Below, in pieces: positions 25,297-33,748 of a stretch of DNA of 39,040 bases (position 1 is the stretch's first letter; each line of letters opens with the position of its first letter). The notes beneath the pieces were generated by a model. It was not told the DNA's origin. It was given only the letters and a program-made list of their open reading frames with translations, and made no database searches. This DNA is from Muribaculaceae bacterium (GTDB lineage Bacteria; Bacteroidota; Bacteroidia; Bacteroidales; Muribaculaceae): the NCBI GenBank assembly GCA_009775125.1, contig VSPD01000022.1, positions 1 through 39,040 of the forward strand. Reading direction: 5' to 3'. The translations under genes and the position numbers were made by a program.

Positions 25297-26844
25297 TTAT
25301 TTTGTTTCTGTGCGGGTTACCTTAATGTTGTCGATATACCAGCGGTAGTATCCGCTTTGGTTGCCCTGAATAGCCGAGCCGAAGATGATTTTGGTGTTGG
25401 CGTTGGCACCGGAGTATTTGATGGAGGCGTGTTTCCATACCCAGGGTGTCTCGCTGCCTGTGGTCTTCTCGCTCTTGAATGTGGGAGAAGCGAGCACTTC
25501 TTGGAGAACGCTTTGGTCGGTGACGTCTTTGTCGGTGATCCAGCAAGCAATTTCCATCTTGTCGGTCTGGTGGTGAGAGTAGTCGAACTCGATTTCGATG
25601 TCGGCATAGTGACCGGTTTCGATGAGGGGTTCCTTAATCATGATGGCGGTCTGTGTGGCGCCACGATTCATTTTAAGGTATCCTGCCATAGTGTAGACAG
25701 TCTCGGAAGCGGCGTTGAAGTCGAAGTAGAGGCTCTGGAATGTGGGGAGCGGGTTTGTGAAGCCGTTGTCGGCGTATTTCCAGGTGTAGATGTTGCGCGC
25801 GTCGCCGGCTTTCTTCTCCGACATGGCGTCGGTGCCGCCAATGGCCCAGTCCATAGTATCGTTGAAGTAGACGTAGCCCACGGGGTTGCTGTCGGGGGTG
25901 TCTTTCACGACGCCTTCCTGGTAGATGTTGAGGGTGTATTCGATTCCGTGGTCGGAAGTAAGGGTAAGTTTGCCGGCACGTTCGGCATCGGTGTTCTCAT
26001 CGGCCGCAAGGGTAACTACGGTCTGACCTGCCACGCCATGGTCGGGTGTGACTTTGAGCCACTCGGGCTTTTCTGTCACTTTCCAGGGTTCAACGGCCTG
26101 GATGGGAGCCATGAGCTGCTGGCCGTCGGCGGTGTGGGTGCCTTGGAGGTTGATGGTGATGGATGTGACGGGGATTGTGAATACCTTTACATCTTGGGTG
26201 ATAGTGATAAGTTTTTCCGATTTGCCTGATTTTACGTGAAGCTGGGCTTTACGGGTGGCTTTTGTGTCGTTGGGAAGGACGTTGAGGGTAACGGCAGATT
26301 CGCCGGCGTCGCCTTTGGCCTTGGAAGGTTCAATCCAGTTGCAACCTTCGGGAAGGACGATTTCCCAAGCGTAGTTGGATGTGATGGTCACTTCGGGAGC
26401 GGCATCCTTGTCGGTCTTGCCGAGGATGTTGACTGCAAAAGTGGATTCGGACACGCGGAACACGTCGGGTTCGCGTTTCTGGGTGATCGACAGCTGCTCG
26501 GGGCGGCCGTTGGCAAGGCGGAATTCGACGTAACCGGTGCGGTCTTCGCCGGATTTGTTGGGCTGAGCCGTAATCCATAGATATGCACGGCCGGCGTCGC
26601 CGTTTTCGTGATTGATAACGACCCATTCGGGCTTGGAGACGATTTTCCAGCTTTGGTTTGCACCGAGTTCTACCGTGGCCGGCTGTCCGGATTTGAGATA
26701 ACCGTCGGGCTCGAGTTCGATATCGGACTCGGATGCTTCGATATAAGGGGCGAAATCGCTGTCGTCGGAGCATCCCGTGAGCATCGACCCGGCTCCCAGC
26801 AGCAATGCTGTGGCTGCTAAGCAAAAAATATTTTTAATTTTCAT
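25297..26844 (-). CDS. BACON-domain surface lipoprotein, probable glycan-binding protein
   Basis: 515 residues. Lipobox LTGC with C25 then SDDSD, a classic surface-lipoprotein export signal. Three BACON-like Ig modules follow (about 35-125, 128-220, 222-310), each with a W-x-x-P/EPS core and G-D/A-G turn (PEWVVINHENGDAGRAYL; CNWIEPSKAKGDAGESAV; PEWLKVTPDHGVAGQTVV) and ending ITQ or IYQEG. The C-terminal half (about 320-515) is a jelly-roll-like domain (NTKIIFGSAIQGN; YYRWYIDNIKVTR), like carbohydrate-binding modules. Likely the surface glycan-binding protein of this locus. Between the first gene (20 nt) and susC (10 nt). Confidence 0.85.
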   Translation of the reverse strand: MKIKNIFCLAATALLLGAGSMLTGCSDDSDFAPYIEASESDIELEPDGYLKSGQPATVELGANQSWKIVSKPEWVVINHENGDAGRAYLWITAQPNKSGEDRTGYVEFRLANGRPEQLSITQKREPDVFRVSESTFAVNILGKTDKDAAPEVTITSNYAWEIVLPEGCNWIEPSKAKGDAGESAVTLNVLPNDTKATRKAQLHVKSGKSEKLITITQDVKVFTIPVTSITINLQGTHTADGQQLMAPIQAVEPWKVTEKPEWLKVTPDHGVAGQTVVTLAADENTDAERAGKLTLTSDHGIEYTLNIYQEGVVKDTPDSNPVGYVYFNDTMDWAIGGTDAMSEKKAGDARNIYTWKYADNGFTNPLPTFQSLYFDFNAASETVYTMAGYLKMNRGATQTAIMIKEPLIETGHYADIEIEFDYSHHQTDKMEIACWITDKDVTDQSVLQEVLASPTFKSEKTTGSETPWVWKHASIKYSGANANTKIIFGSAIQGNQSGYYRWYIDNIKVTRTETK

Positions 26845-26864
26845 GATTGGTCTTTATTGCGGGG

Positions 26865-27860
26865 TTATTCCTCTGTGGTTTCTTTCACGAGAATATTGTC
26901 GAGGAAGTATCGGCAGTATTTGTTAGGCTGGTTGGAATCCCATGTTCCGTCGGGAAGGAGACCGCGCGAACGGATGGCGATACGGGTTTCCGAAGTGATG
27001 CCGCGCAGGGTGAATGAGAACGGAGTCCATACAAATGGCGAAGGACGCGGACGCTCGATGGTCTGAGCCTCGCTTACCTGGCCGTCGGCGCCGTCGATAG
27101 AGCCGGGTCCGGATACGATTTCCACCACCATGGGCACACGGTCGCCTTGACCGCCGCCGTCGGGACATGCCACCCACGATACGGTAGCGTCGGCAGAGCC
27201 GCCTGTAATGTTGAGTTTGGGAAGGATAATGCCGTTGTCGAAGTTGCCGTTGTTGTTAAACAATATATAATGGAGGCAAACGATGGGAAGCTCTTTTGTG
27301 GGGTCGTAGGGGGTGAGGCCCGTTTCAGCCCACAGGGGAGCGATTTTGTCGAAATCGATGTGCTCGCGGGGCTTTGTCACGGCGTTGTCGGTGCCGACGG
27401 GGTCGCAATATCCGAGCGCGATGGCCCACGAGAAATCTTCGGAATAGAAAGTGCGGTTTGTCTCAATCACCGGTTCTTTAAGGCTCTGTTTCACAGTGAC
27501 AGTTTCGGCCAGATTGAAACTCTTGATAAGGAGGTGACCTTCGCGGACTGCCTCTGTTTTGTTTTCTTCGGCAATAACGGATACAATTTTGTATCCAAAA
27601 CCGGTGGGACAGTCCACGGTGAGCCATGGGCTGTCGGATGTGATTTCATAGCCTTTATTGGCGGTAATGATCAGCGATGGCGTCTCGCCACTTTCCAACA
27701 GACCGTTCTTGACCACGTTGACAACAGCAGTGTCAACTTTCAGTCGCGGACCGGCCTCTTCGGCTTTGTCGTCGATTCCGCATGAGCCTAATGACAGGCA
27801 CAGCACAGAAGCAACAACAGCAAGCATCATGGTCTTAGCTTTCTTCATTTGGGAAAACAT
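26865..27860 (-). CDS. First-gene surface lipoprotein with a BACON-like domain
   Basis: 331 residues from 27860; a start at the ATG at 27846-27848 (MKKAKTMMLA) is equally likely. Lipobox LGSC with C27 then GIDDK. One BACON-like domain (about 40-130; SPWLTVDCPTGFGY, VTVKQS), then a C-terminal beta-sandwich (GNFDNGIILPKLNITGGSAD; RYFLDNILVKET) that resembles the end of the following gene (YRWYIDNIKVTR), suggesting related binding modules. It is the first gene of the susCD transcript, with a promoter at 28039-28070. Having both binding lipoproteins upstream of susC is less common than the usual susC-susD-SGBP order. Confidence 0.82.
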   Translation of the reverse strand: MFSQMKKAKTMMLAVVASVLCLSLGSCGIDDKAEEAGPRLKVDTAVVNVVKNGLLESGETPSLIITANKGYEITSDSPWLTVDCPTGFGYKIVSVIAEENKTEAVREGHLLIKSFNLAETVTVKQSLKEPVIETNRTFYSEDFSWAIALGYCDPVGTDNAVTKPREHIDFDKIAPLWAETGLTPYDPTKELPIVCLHYILFNNNGNFDNGIILPKLNITGGSADATVSWVACPDGGGQGDRVPMVVEIVSGPGSIDGADGQVSEAQTIERPRPSPFVWTPFSFTLRGITSETRIAIRSRGLLPDGTWDSNQPNKYCRYFLDNILVKETTEE

Positions 27861-28010
27861 GATTTATTGGTTATTGAATTATTAAATTTGGATTAGATTC
27901 GTGCGATAGTGTCAGACTTGAATTTCAGGTATCGGATCATAATAAACAGAATTCAAATGAAATTTTTGATTTTGAATTTGAATTATTTTTTATTTTGAGT
28001 ATTTGATAAT

Positions 28011-28082
28011 TTCGAAAGTATTTGCTTTTGTTTCGCAACAAAAGTATAACAAATAATTGAATGCACAAAATTATTTCGAAAT
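28011..28082. promoter_or_regulatory. TTTCGAAA palindromes at the PUL promoter
   Basis: TTTCGAAA at 28011-28018 and, within ATTTCGAAAT, at 28074-28081 flank the promoter at 28039-28070. A further inverted repeat, AAATAATT (28051-28058) with AATTATTT (28069-28076), overlaps the -33 element. The same 8-bp palindrome occurs beside the promoters of the DeoR-type regulator and glpA. These are candidate operators; binding by the regulator is inference. Confidence 0.45.
28039..28070 (-). promoter_or_regulatory. Promoter of the susCD lipoprotein operon
   Basis: On the minus strand, TTTTG (28066-28070), a 19-nt spacer and TACTTTTG (28039-28046) match the Bacteroidetes consensus well. The predicted leader to the start at 27860 is about 170 nt and AT-rich. 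No anti-sigma/ECF or hybrid two-component regulator gene is adjacent; the nearest regulator is the DeoR-type gene. Confidence 0.65.
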
Positions 28083-28190
28083 ATTTTTTTCGTTAAAACA
28101 TGTTTACGATTCCAAACATCCGTAAATTGCATTAACAAAACAGGCATAACCCGTTACAAATAACATCATTAGCAGTTTTTAAACAAAACG

Positions 28191-28235
28191 CCTTGCGCGT
28201 TAACTTTTTTTATTGAAAAAAAGAATGACGCAAGG
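28191..28235 (-). terminator. Probable terminator downstream of the DeoR-type gene
   Basis: Outer arms CCTTGCG (28191-28197) and CGCAAGG (28229-28235), inner arms CTTTTTTT (28204-28211) and AAAAAAAG (28216-28223), loop ATTG. In the minus direction the stretch after the outer stem is T-rich (CGTTTTGTTTAAAAACTGC). It lies 41 nt beyond the regulator's stop and separates it from the PUL promoter. It could work in both directions. Confidence 0.6.
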
Positions 28236-28275
28236 ATTACCTCAAACGAAACGAAACAAAATGTTATGCCTAAGA

Positions 28276-29040
28276 CTATTGGGCTATGGCAATCTCGATG
28301 CCCAGATCCTCGATGCTGTGGACAATCTTGTCGGGCACGCCGGCATCGGTGATAATAAGGTCGACCTCGTTCATCGACGCAATCTTGCTGAAACCCCTGC
28401 GGCGAAACTTCGAGGAGTCGGCCAGGACAATGGTTTTCTGCGCCGTGCGCATCATCACGCGGTTGAGCTCGGCCTCGCGCACATCTGTGGTAGTGATTCC
28501 GAAATCGAGGTCGATGCCGTCGACGCCAAGAAAGAGCTTGCTGCACGAGAAATCGGACAGCTCCGTCTCGGCATACCGGCCCACCACCGACATGGAGGTG
28601 TGGCGCATCACCCCGCCAAGCTGAATAATCTGCACAGCCTCGTCATGAGCGAGAATCACCGACGCGGGCAACGATGCCGAAATCACCGTAAGGCGATGTA
28701 TCGGCTTGATGCAGCGGGCAAAGGCCTGCACGGTCGTGCCCGACGCTATGATTATGGAATCGTCTTTCGTAATCAACGACGCGGCATACTGGCCGATTAT
28801 GTTTTTTTCCTCGGTGGCGAGCTTTTCTTTTTCGTTGATGGAGCGGTTGGCGATATAAGGGTCTATCAAAATAGCACGCCCATGACTGCGGTAAAGGCGG
28901 TTTTTCTTTTCAAGCTCCGTAAGGTCCTTGCGTATTGTCACGGCCGAAACCGCCAGAAGCGACGAAAGGTCCGACACCTGTATCGATTCATGCTTGATAA
29001 GCGTTTCCAATATTAGGTTATGTCTTTCTTCTTTTGTCAT
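28276..29040 (-). CDS. DeoR/GlpR-family transcriptional regulator
   Basis: 254 residues, standard length. N-terminal helix-turn-helix (about 6-58; ILETLIKHESIQVSDLSSLL, VTIRKDLTELEKKNRLYRSHG) and C-terminal sugar-phosphate sensor of the DeoR type (about 75-230; IIASGTTVQAFAR, LTVISASLP, IIQLGGVMR, KLFLGVDGIDLDFGITTTD, IVLADSSKF, IITDAGVPD). In E. coli GlpR senses glycerol-3-phosphate. It is divergent from glpABC-glpT and upstream of the PUL in the same direction, so it is the natural candidate to control both. Its promoter at 29260-29290 is separated from the start by a 193-bp inverted-repeat-bounded element. The effector is inferred, not shown. Confidence 0.9.
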   Translation of the reverse strand: MTKEERHNLILETLIKHESIQVSDLSSLLAVSAVTIRKDLTELEKKNRLYRSHGRAILIDPYIANRSINEKEKLATEEKNIIGQYAASLITKDDSIIIASGTTVQAFARCIKPIHRLTVISASLPASVILAHDEAVQIIQLGGVMRHTSMSVVGRYAETELSDFSCSKLFLGVDGIDLDFGITTTDVREAELNRVMMRTAQKTIVLADSSKFRRRGFSKIASMNEVDLIITDAGVPDKIVHSIEDLGIEIAIAQ

Positions 29041-29054
29041 GGGGCTAATTATTT

Positions 29055-29247
29055 AAGTAGATGTTAAAAATTAATTTATATTTACAAGCAGATGTTGTTT
29101 CATTTCAACAGCCATATCTTCGGATGCTTTTTGGACGCTTTCTCCCTCATCGTCAGTCACGTAGCTCGCTACGCTCCTTCCTCCTCGGAAGAAATCGCCT
29201 CAAAAATCATCTCGAATATATTGTCTGTTAATTTTTAACATCTACTT
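29055..29247. mobile_element. MITE-like element in the regulator's leader
   Basis: A perfect 20-bp inverted repeat, 29055-29074 (starts AAGTAGATGTTAAAA) and 29228-29247, bounds 193 bp with no coding capacity. The inside contains GTAGCTCGCTACGCTCC (29160-29176), a small palindrome, and GGAAGAAATCGCCTC. It sits between the regulator's promoter and its start codon, so it is transcribed as a 5' leader. No clear target-site duplication was found (flanks TTT and ATA). It resembles a short non-autonomous repeat; naming it a MITE is inference. Confidence 0.55.
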
Positions 29248-29259
29248 ATATTTTTTTTG

Positions 29260-29290
29260 CAAATATACGCATAAAATCGAAATCGGCAAA
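29260..29290 (-). promoter_or_regulatory. Promoter of the DeoR-type regulator
   Basis: Minus strand: TTTG (29287-29290), a 19-nt spacer, TATATTTG (29260-29267). Transcription would start about 29253, just outside the inverted-repeat element, giving a leader of more than 200 nt. A TTTCGAAA palindrome (29293-29300) sits directly upstream of the -33 box. Confidence 0.6.
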
Positions 29291-29292
29291 TG

Positions 29293-29554
29293 TTTCGAAA
29301 GCGAAATCTCGCCAAGGCAAATCGAGAGCCTATATATAATAATGTGTAAAAATATCTTTCGGAATACACAACAAAAGCCGATACAAAACCAAATCGAAAC
29401 CACCCGGCAAAGCATCGTTTTATTTTATATAACTATATATCAATATTTTAACCTAAAATATCAAAAATTTCACACGAAATATTTTGTATTTCGATTTTTA
29501 GTTATTACTTTTGTATCGAAATTACAGACAGACATCACACTGTCGATTCGAAAT
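29293..29554. promoter_or_regulatory. TTCGAA-type sites between the regulator and glpA
   Basis: TTTCGAAA at 29293-29300 followed by GCGAAATCTCG; half-sites ATCGAAA near 29392, ATTTCGAT near 29489, and ATCGAAAT at 29515-29522; and ATTCGAAAT at 29546-29554 just before the glpA start. E. coli GlpR and other DeoR-family operators are also built from TTCG/CGAA half-sites. These are candidate operators for a divergent, autoregulated control region; binding is not shown. Confidence 0.45.
29482..29513 (+). promoter_or_regulatory. Promoter of the glp operon
   Basis: TTTTG (29482-29486), a 19-nt spacer, TACTTTTG (29506-29513). The same -7 sequence occurs at the PUL promoter. The start codon TTG (29578) is about 58 nt from the predicted transcription start, with TTCGAA-type sites in between. 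Confidence 0.7.
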
Positions 29555-29577
29555 AAATACACGCAAAAATCTATCCC

Positions 29578-31233
29578 TTGACACCCTCTCATAATCACAA
29601 TCAAGTTCCACTGTTTGATGTAATAATCATCGGAGGCGGCGCCACCGGCGCCGGCACGGCGCGCGACTGCGCCCTCCGCGGGTTAAAGACTCTGCTGGTG
29701 GAGCGTTTCGACTTCACGGCAGGAGCCACGGGCCGCAACCACGGGCTGCTGCACAGCGGCGCGCGATATGCCGTGACCGACAGCGAGTCCGCCGCCGAAT
29801 GTATCCGCGAAAACAGGATATTGCGCCGTATCGCCCGCCACTGCGTCGAGCCTACGGGAGGACTGTTTATTTCCCTGCCGGAAGACGGAATCGAATATCA
29901 GGCAAAATTCATCGAGTCGTGCCAAAACGCCGGCATCGAGGCCGAAGCCATCGACCCGGCGCAGGCCCTGAAACTCGAACCGTCGCTCAACCCTCGGCTC
30001 ATCGGCGCCGTGACCGTGCCCGACGGAGCGGTCGACCCGTTCCGTCTTACCGTGGCCAATATTATCGACGCGCGAAAAAACGGAGCCGTGGTGCGCACTT
30101 ATCATGAAGTGACACGCCTGCTCATTGCCAACGGACGCGTCGAGGGCGTGGAGCTGCGCGACAACCACACAGGGGCAATTTCCAAATATTACGCCAACAT
30201 AGTGATTAACGCCGCCGGCATCTGGGGCCACCGCATAGCCCGCATGGCCGATGTGGACGTGAAAATGTTCCCGGCCAAAGGCGCGCTGCTCATATTCGGC
30301 CACAGGATAAACAATGTGGTGATCAACCGCTGCCGCAAGCCGGCCGACGCCGACATACTTGTGCCCGGCGACACTATTTCCCTTATCGGCACTACTTCGA
30401 GCCGCATACCCTACGACCAAATCGACTCAATGGACGTTACGCCCGAAGAAGTGGACGTGCTGCTGCGCGAAGGCTCGCAGCTTGCCCCTTCCCTGGCCCA
30501 CACGCGCATCTTGCGCGCATATGCCGGGGTGCGTCCCCTTGTGGCAGCCGACAACGACCCGTCGGGGCGCAACATCAGCCGCGGCATCGTATGCCTCGAC
30601 CACAAAAAGCGCGACGGACTCGACGGCTTCATCACCATCACGGGCGGCAAACTCATGACCTACCGCCTCATGGCCGAGGAAGCCACCAACATGGCCTGCG
30701 CCAAACTCGGCATCGACAAGCCGTGCGTCACCGCCCAACAGCCGCTGCCCGGCTCGGAAGAAACGCCACAAGACAAAAAAAGCGACACACGCAAACACAT
30801 AATATCGCTTTCTACCGACCAGAAAGCCGCCGAAGACCGCCACGGCACTCTCAGCACCGAAATAAAATACGAATCCGACGAGGACGAGGCATTGGTGTGC
30901 GAATGTGAGCATGTGTCGGTGGGCGAAGTGAAATATGCCATCGAAAACCTTCATGTCGACAACCTTATAAACATGCGCCGGCGAACCCGCCTGGGCATGG
31001 GCACATGCCAGGGCGAACTTTGCGCCTGCCGTGGCGCCGGACTGCTCCACAAGGCACACGGATGCACCGAACGCGCCCTCGCCGACCTCCACTCGTTTAT
31101 CAACGAGCGATGGAAGGGAATGAAACCCGTGGCATGGGGCGAATCTCTTGTCGAAGGGCAATTCATGGCCTGGCTCTACGGCGGCGTGTGCGGGCTGGGC
31201 GATTTCGCAAACAAAGATAAAAACGACCAATGA
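29578..31233 (+). CDS. glpA: Anaerobic glycerol-3-phosphate dehydrogenase subunit A
   Basis: 551 residues. Oxidises sn-glycerol-3-phosphate to dihydroxyacetone phosphate with FAD and passes electrons through GlpB/GlpC to the quinone pool. The FAD-binding Rossmann motif is at the N-terminus (FDVIIIGGGATGAGTARDCA), followed by the DAO-fold (GRNHGLLHSGARYAVTD; INAAGIWGHRIARMADVD; TITGGKLMTYRLMAE). The C-terminal BFD-like [2Fe-2S] domain has C441, C443, C477 and C482 (CEC and CQGELC). I place the start at the TTG at 29578 because no ATG or GTG precedes the conserved fold in frame. It overlaps glpB as ATGA. First gene of the operon; no glpK or glpF is nearby. Confidence 0.95.
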   Translation: MTPSHNHNQVPLFDVIIIGGGATGAGTARDCALRGLKTLLVERFDFTAGATGRNHGLLHSGARYAVTDSESAAECIRENRILRRIARHCVEPTGGLFISLPEDGIEYQAKFIESCQNAGIEAEAIDPAQALKLEPSLNPRLIGAVTVPDGAVDPFRLTVANIIDARKNGAVVRTYHEVTRLLIANGRVEGVELRDNHTGAISKYYANIVINAAGIWGHRIARMADVDVKMFPAKGALLIFGHRINNVVINRCRKPADADILVPGDTISLIGTTSSRIPYDQIDSMDVTPEEVDVLLREGSQLAPSLAHTRILRAYAGVRPLVAADNDPSGRNISRGIVCLDHKKRDGLDGFITITGGKLMTYRLMAEEATNMACAKLGIDKPCVTAQQPLPGSEETPQDKKSDTRKHIISLSTDQKAAEDRHGTLSTEIKYESDEDEALVCECEHVSVGEVKYAIENLHVDNLINMRRRTRLGMGTCQGELCACRGAGLLHKAHGCTERALADLHSFINERWKGMKPVAWGESLVEGQFMAWLYGGVCGLGDFANKDKNDQ

Positions 31234-32498
31234 AATACGACACTATTATAATAGGAGGCGGCATAAGCGGCCTCGTGGCAGGCATCACCCTCTGTTCTGC
31301 CGGACAAAAAGTCGGCATCGTGTCGTCGGGCCAAAGCGCCCTGCACTTCAATTCCGGCTCTATGGAACTGTTAGGTCACGACGGCCGCGGCAACAACGTC
31401 GACAACCCGTGCGAAGCAATTAAATTGCTGCCGCCGTCGCACCCTTATTCCAAAATCGGGGCGGCCACAATGGCGGCAATGCTTGCCGACGTGAAAGATT
31501 TCTTCGCACGCGCAGGCATAAAATTATGCGGCGACGAGCATCACAACCATTACCGCATCACCCCGATGGGGGCTTTCCGCCCGGCTTGGCTGTCGCTCGA
31601 CGGATATGCCATGTTCGACCGTCCGGCCCATCTTGCCGACGGCACCATCCTTATCGTGAACATAAAAGGATTCATCGACTTCTATCCTGAATTTATCCGC
31701 CACGCCCTCGAAACATCCAATTATTGCGAAATACGCGAAATATCGCATCCCAAAATCGAAAGGCTGCGCAAAAGCGCGTCGGAAATGCGCCCGACAAACA
31801 TCTCGGCTGTAATCAACGGCGATGTGGTCAAGGACATTGCCTCCGATATAAACTCGCTTATCGAGCAGACCGGAGCCGACGCCGTGATAATGCCGGCGGT
31901 GGTGGGAAGCCTCAACGGGCATCCCGACGCCGAACTGCGCCAAAGGGTGAAAAAACCGCTCTACTACGCTCCCACCATGCCCATTTCCGTGGGCGGCATG
32001 CACATGCAGATTACCCTGCGCCAATATTTCCGCTCTATCGGCGGCGACTATTTCCTCGGCGACACCGTGAGCTCGGCCGTGATCGACGACGACGGACATG
32101 TATGCTCCATCTTCACCGACAATCTCGGCGACACGCCCCTCGAAGCCGACGACTTCATCCTCGCCTCGGGCAGCTTCATATCCCACGGACTGCTCGCCAC
32201 ATATGAGAAAATTTGCGAACCGATTTTCGGGCTCGACATCGAGGCTCCGGAAAACAGAGCCGACTGGTGCTCGCCCGACATATACTCGCAGCATCCGTAT
32301 ATGAGCGCGGGAGTGGCCACCGACAACATGTTCCATCCTTCGATACAAGGGCGCCCGGTGCGCAATCTTTTCGCCGCCGGATCGGTAGCCTCGGGCTGCG
32401 ACCCGCTGCACGAACAGTCGGGTGCCGGCGTGGCGATACTCACTGCCATGTTCATCGCCCGGGAAATACTCAAAACATATCATCGACATGACATATAA
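31230..32498 (+). CDS. glpB: Anaerobic glycerol-3-phosphate dehydrogenase subunit B
   Basis: 422 residues. Flavoprotein subunit that links GlpA to the membrane-associated GlpC. N-terminal dinucleotide-binding motif (MKYDTIIIGGGISGLVAGIT), a middle domain that includes INGDVVKDIASDINSLIEQT, and a C-terminal FAD-contact region (NLFAAGSVASGCDPLHEQSG). It starts within the glpA stop (ATGA overlap, 31230-31233) and its end overlaps glpC by 11 nt, implying tight translational coupling and stoichiometric subunit synthesis. Confidence 0.94.
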   Translation: MKYDTIIIGGGISGLVAGITLCSAGQKVGIVSSGQSALHFNSGSMELLGHDGRGNNVDNPCEAIKLLPPSHPYSKIGAATMAAMLADVKDFFARAGIKLCGDEHHNHYRITPMGAFRPAWLSLDGYAMFDRPAHLADGTILIVNIKGFIDFYPEFIRHALETSNYCEIREISHPKIERLRKSASEMRPTNISAVINGDVVKDIASDINSLIEQTGADAVIMPAVVGSLNGHPDAELRQRVKKPLYYAPTMPISVGGMHMQITLRQYFRSIGGDYFLGDTVSSAVIDDDGHVCSIFTDNLGDTPLEADDFILASGSFISHGLLATYEKICEPIFGLDIEAPENRADWCSPDIYSQHPYMSAGVATDNMFHPSIQGRPVRNLFAAGSVASGCDPLHEQSGAGVAILTAMFIAREILKTYHRHDI

Positions 32499-33720
32499 AA
32501 GCGACAATATAAGCCCCAACAACTTCGAAGAGTGCATAAAATGCACCATCTGCACGGCTTATTGCCCGGTGTCGGCGGTGAATCCGTCGTATCCCGGACC
32601 GAAACAGGCCGGTCCCGACGGCGAACGCTACCGGTTGAAAAAACCGTCGTTCTACGACGAGGCGCTCAAATACTGCCTCAACTGCAAGCGTTGCGAGGTG
32701 GCATGCCCGTCGGGTGTGCGTGTCGGCGACATAATTCAGTCGGCACGGATACGCTACGGCAAAACACGGCCTTCGCTGCGCGACCGCCTGCTGGCCGACA
32801 CCGACTTTGTCGGCACCCTCTCGTCGGCTTTCGCACCGATTGTCAACCCCACCCTGCGCACACGCCCTGTGAAGGCGCTCATGCACTCGGTGCTCGGCGT
32901 GGACTCTCATCGCCAGTTTCCCGCATACTCGAGCAGCCGGTTCACATCGTGGTATCGCCGCCATAAACAAGAACAAGAGAAATATACCCGCCATGTGGCA
33001 TATTTCCACGGTTGCTATGTCGAGTACAACAATCCCGCGCTTGGCATCGACTTTGTAAAAATAATGAATGCCCTGGGCTTCGGCGTGCGCTTGCTCGACA
33101 AGGAGCGCTGCTGCGGAGTGGCCAAGATTGCCAACGGACTCATCGACAAGGCCCGTCGCGATGCAGAGATAAACATCGAGTCTATACGCCGCGCCGACTG
33201 CCCGGTGCTCACCACAAGTTCGACCTGCACCCTCACCATGCGCGAGGAATACCCCCACCTGCTGGGCATCGACAATTCCGATGTGCGCGAGAGCATCCAG
33301 CTGGCCGTGCGCTTCATTTTCTCGCTCATCGACCGCGGCGAGGCCAAGCTCGTGTTCCGCAACGACATAAACGAGACCATCGCCTACCACACCCCCTGCC
33401 ACATGTCGCGTCTTGGCTGGGCCATATATCCGATATCGTTGCTGAAAATGATTCCGGGGCTCACACTGAGAGTGCTTCCGCAGAATTGCTGCGGCATAGC
33501 CGGCACATACGGTTTCAAGAAAGAGAACTACGAAGTGTCGCAGCAAATCGGGCAGAAACTTTTCGATTCGATAGCCGAATTCAACCCCGGCTCGGTGGCC
33601 ACCGACTGCGAGACATGCAAATGGCAGATTGAGATGTCGACCCCCTATAAGGTTGAAAATCCCATTTCGATACTTGCCCGCATGATTGATTTTGAAAAAA
33701 CACGCCTCGCAAACTCATAA
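32488..33720 (+). CDS. glpC: Anaerobic glycerol-3-phosphate dehydrogenase subunit C
   Basis: 410 residues from the ATG at 32488; an in-frame ATG at 32422 lies deep inside glpB and is unlikely. Iron-sulphur subunit that carries electrons to menaquinone. Two [4Fe-4S] ferredoxin motifs near the N-terminus (CIKCTICTAYCP with C16, C19, C22, C26; CLNCKRCEVACPSG) and two C-terminal CCG domains (RCCGVAKIAN; NCCGIAGTYGF), each of the cysteine-rich heterodisulphide-reductase type. Last of the three coupled glpABC genes; a 154-nt gap with a large hairpin separates it from the transporter genes. Confidence 0.95.
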   Translation: MTYKSDNISPNNFEECIKCTICTAYCPVSAVNPSYPGPKQAGPDGERYRLKKPSFYDEALKYCLNCKRCEVACPSGVRVGDIIQSARIRYGKTRPSLRDRLLADTDFVGTLSSAFAPIVNPTLRTRPVKALMHSVLGVDSHRQFPAYSSSRFTSWYRRHKQEQEKYTRHVAYFHGCYVEYNNPALGIDFVKIMNALGFGVRLLDKERCCGVAKIANGLIDKARRDAEINIESIRRADCPVLTTSSTCTLTMREEYPHLLGIDNSDVRESIQLAVRFIFSLIDRGEAKLVFRNDINETIAYHTPCHMSRLGWAIYPISLLKMIPGLTLRVLPQNCCGIAGTYGFKKENYEVSQQIGQKLFDSIAEFNPGSVATDCETCKWQIEMSTPYKVENPISILARMIDFEKTRLANS

Positions 33721-33727
33721 TTTTAGC

Positions 33728-33735
33728 TAAATTTG
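33728..33735 (+). promoter_or_regulatory. Weak -7-like box upstream of the transporter genes
   Basis: TAAATTTG fits the -7 consensus, but the nearest TTTG upstream is too far away (about 33 nt). It could be an internal promoter of low strength. The hairpin at 33749-33811 lies just after it. Confidence 0.25.
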
Positions 33736-33748
33736 CAAATAAATCAAT

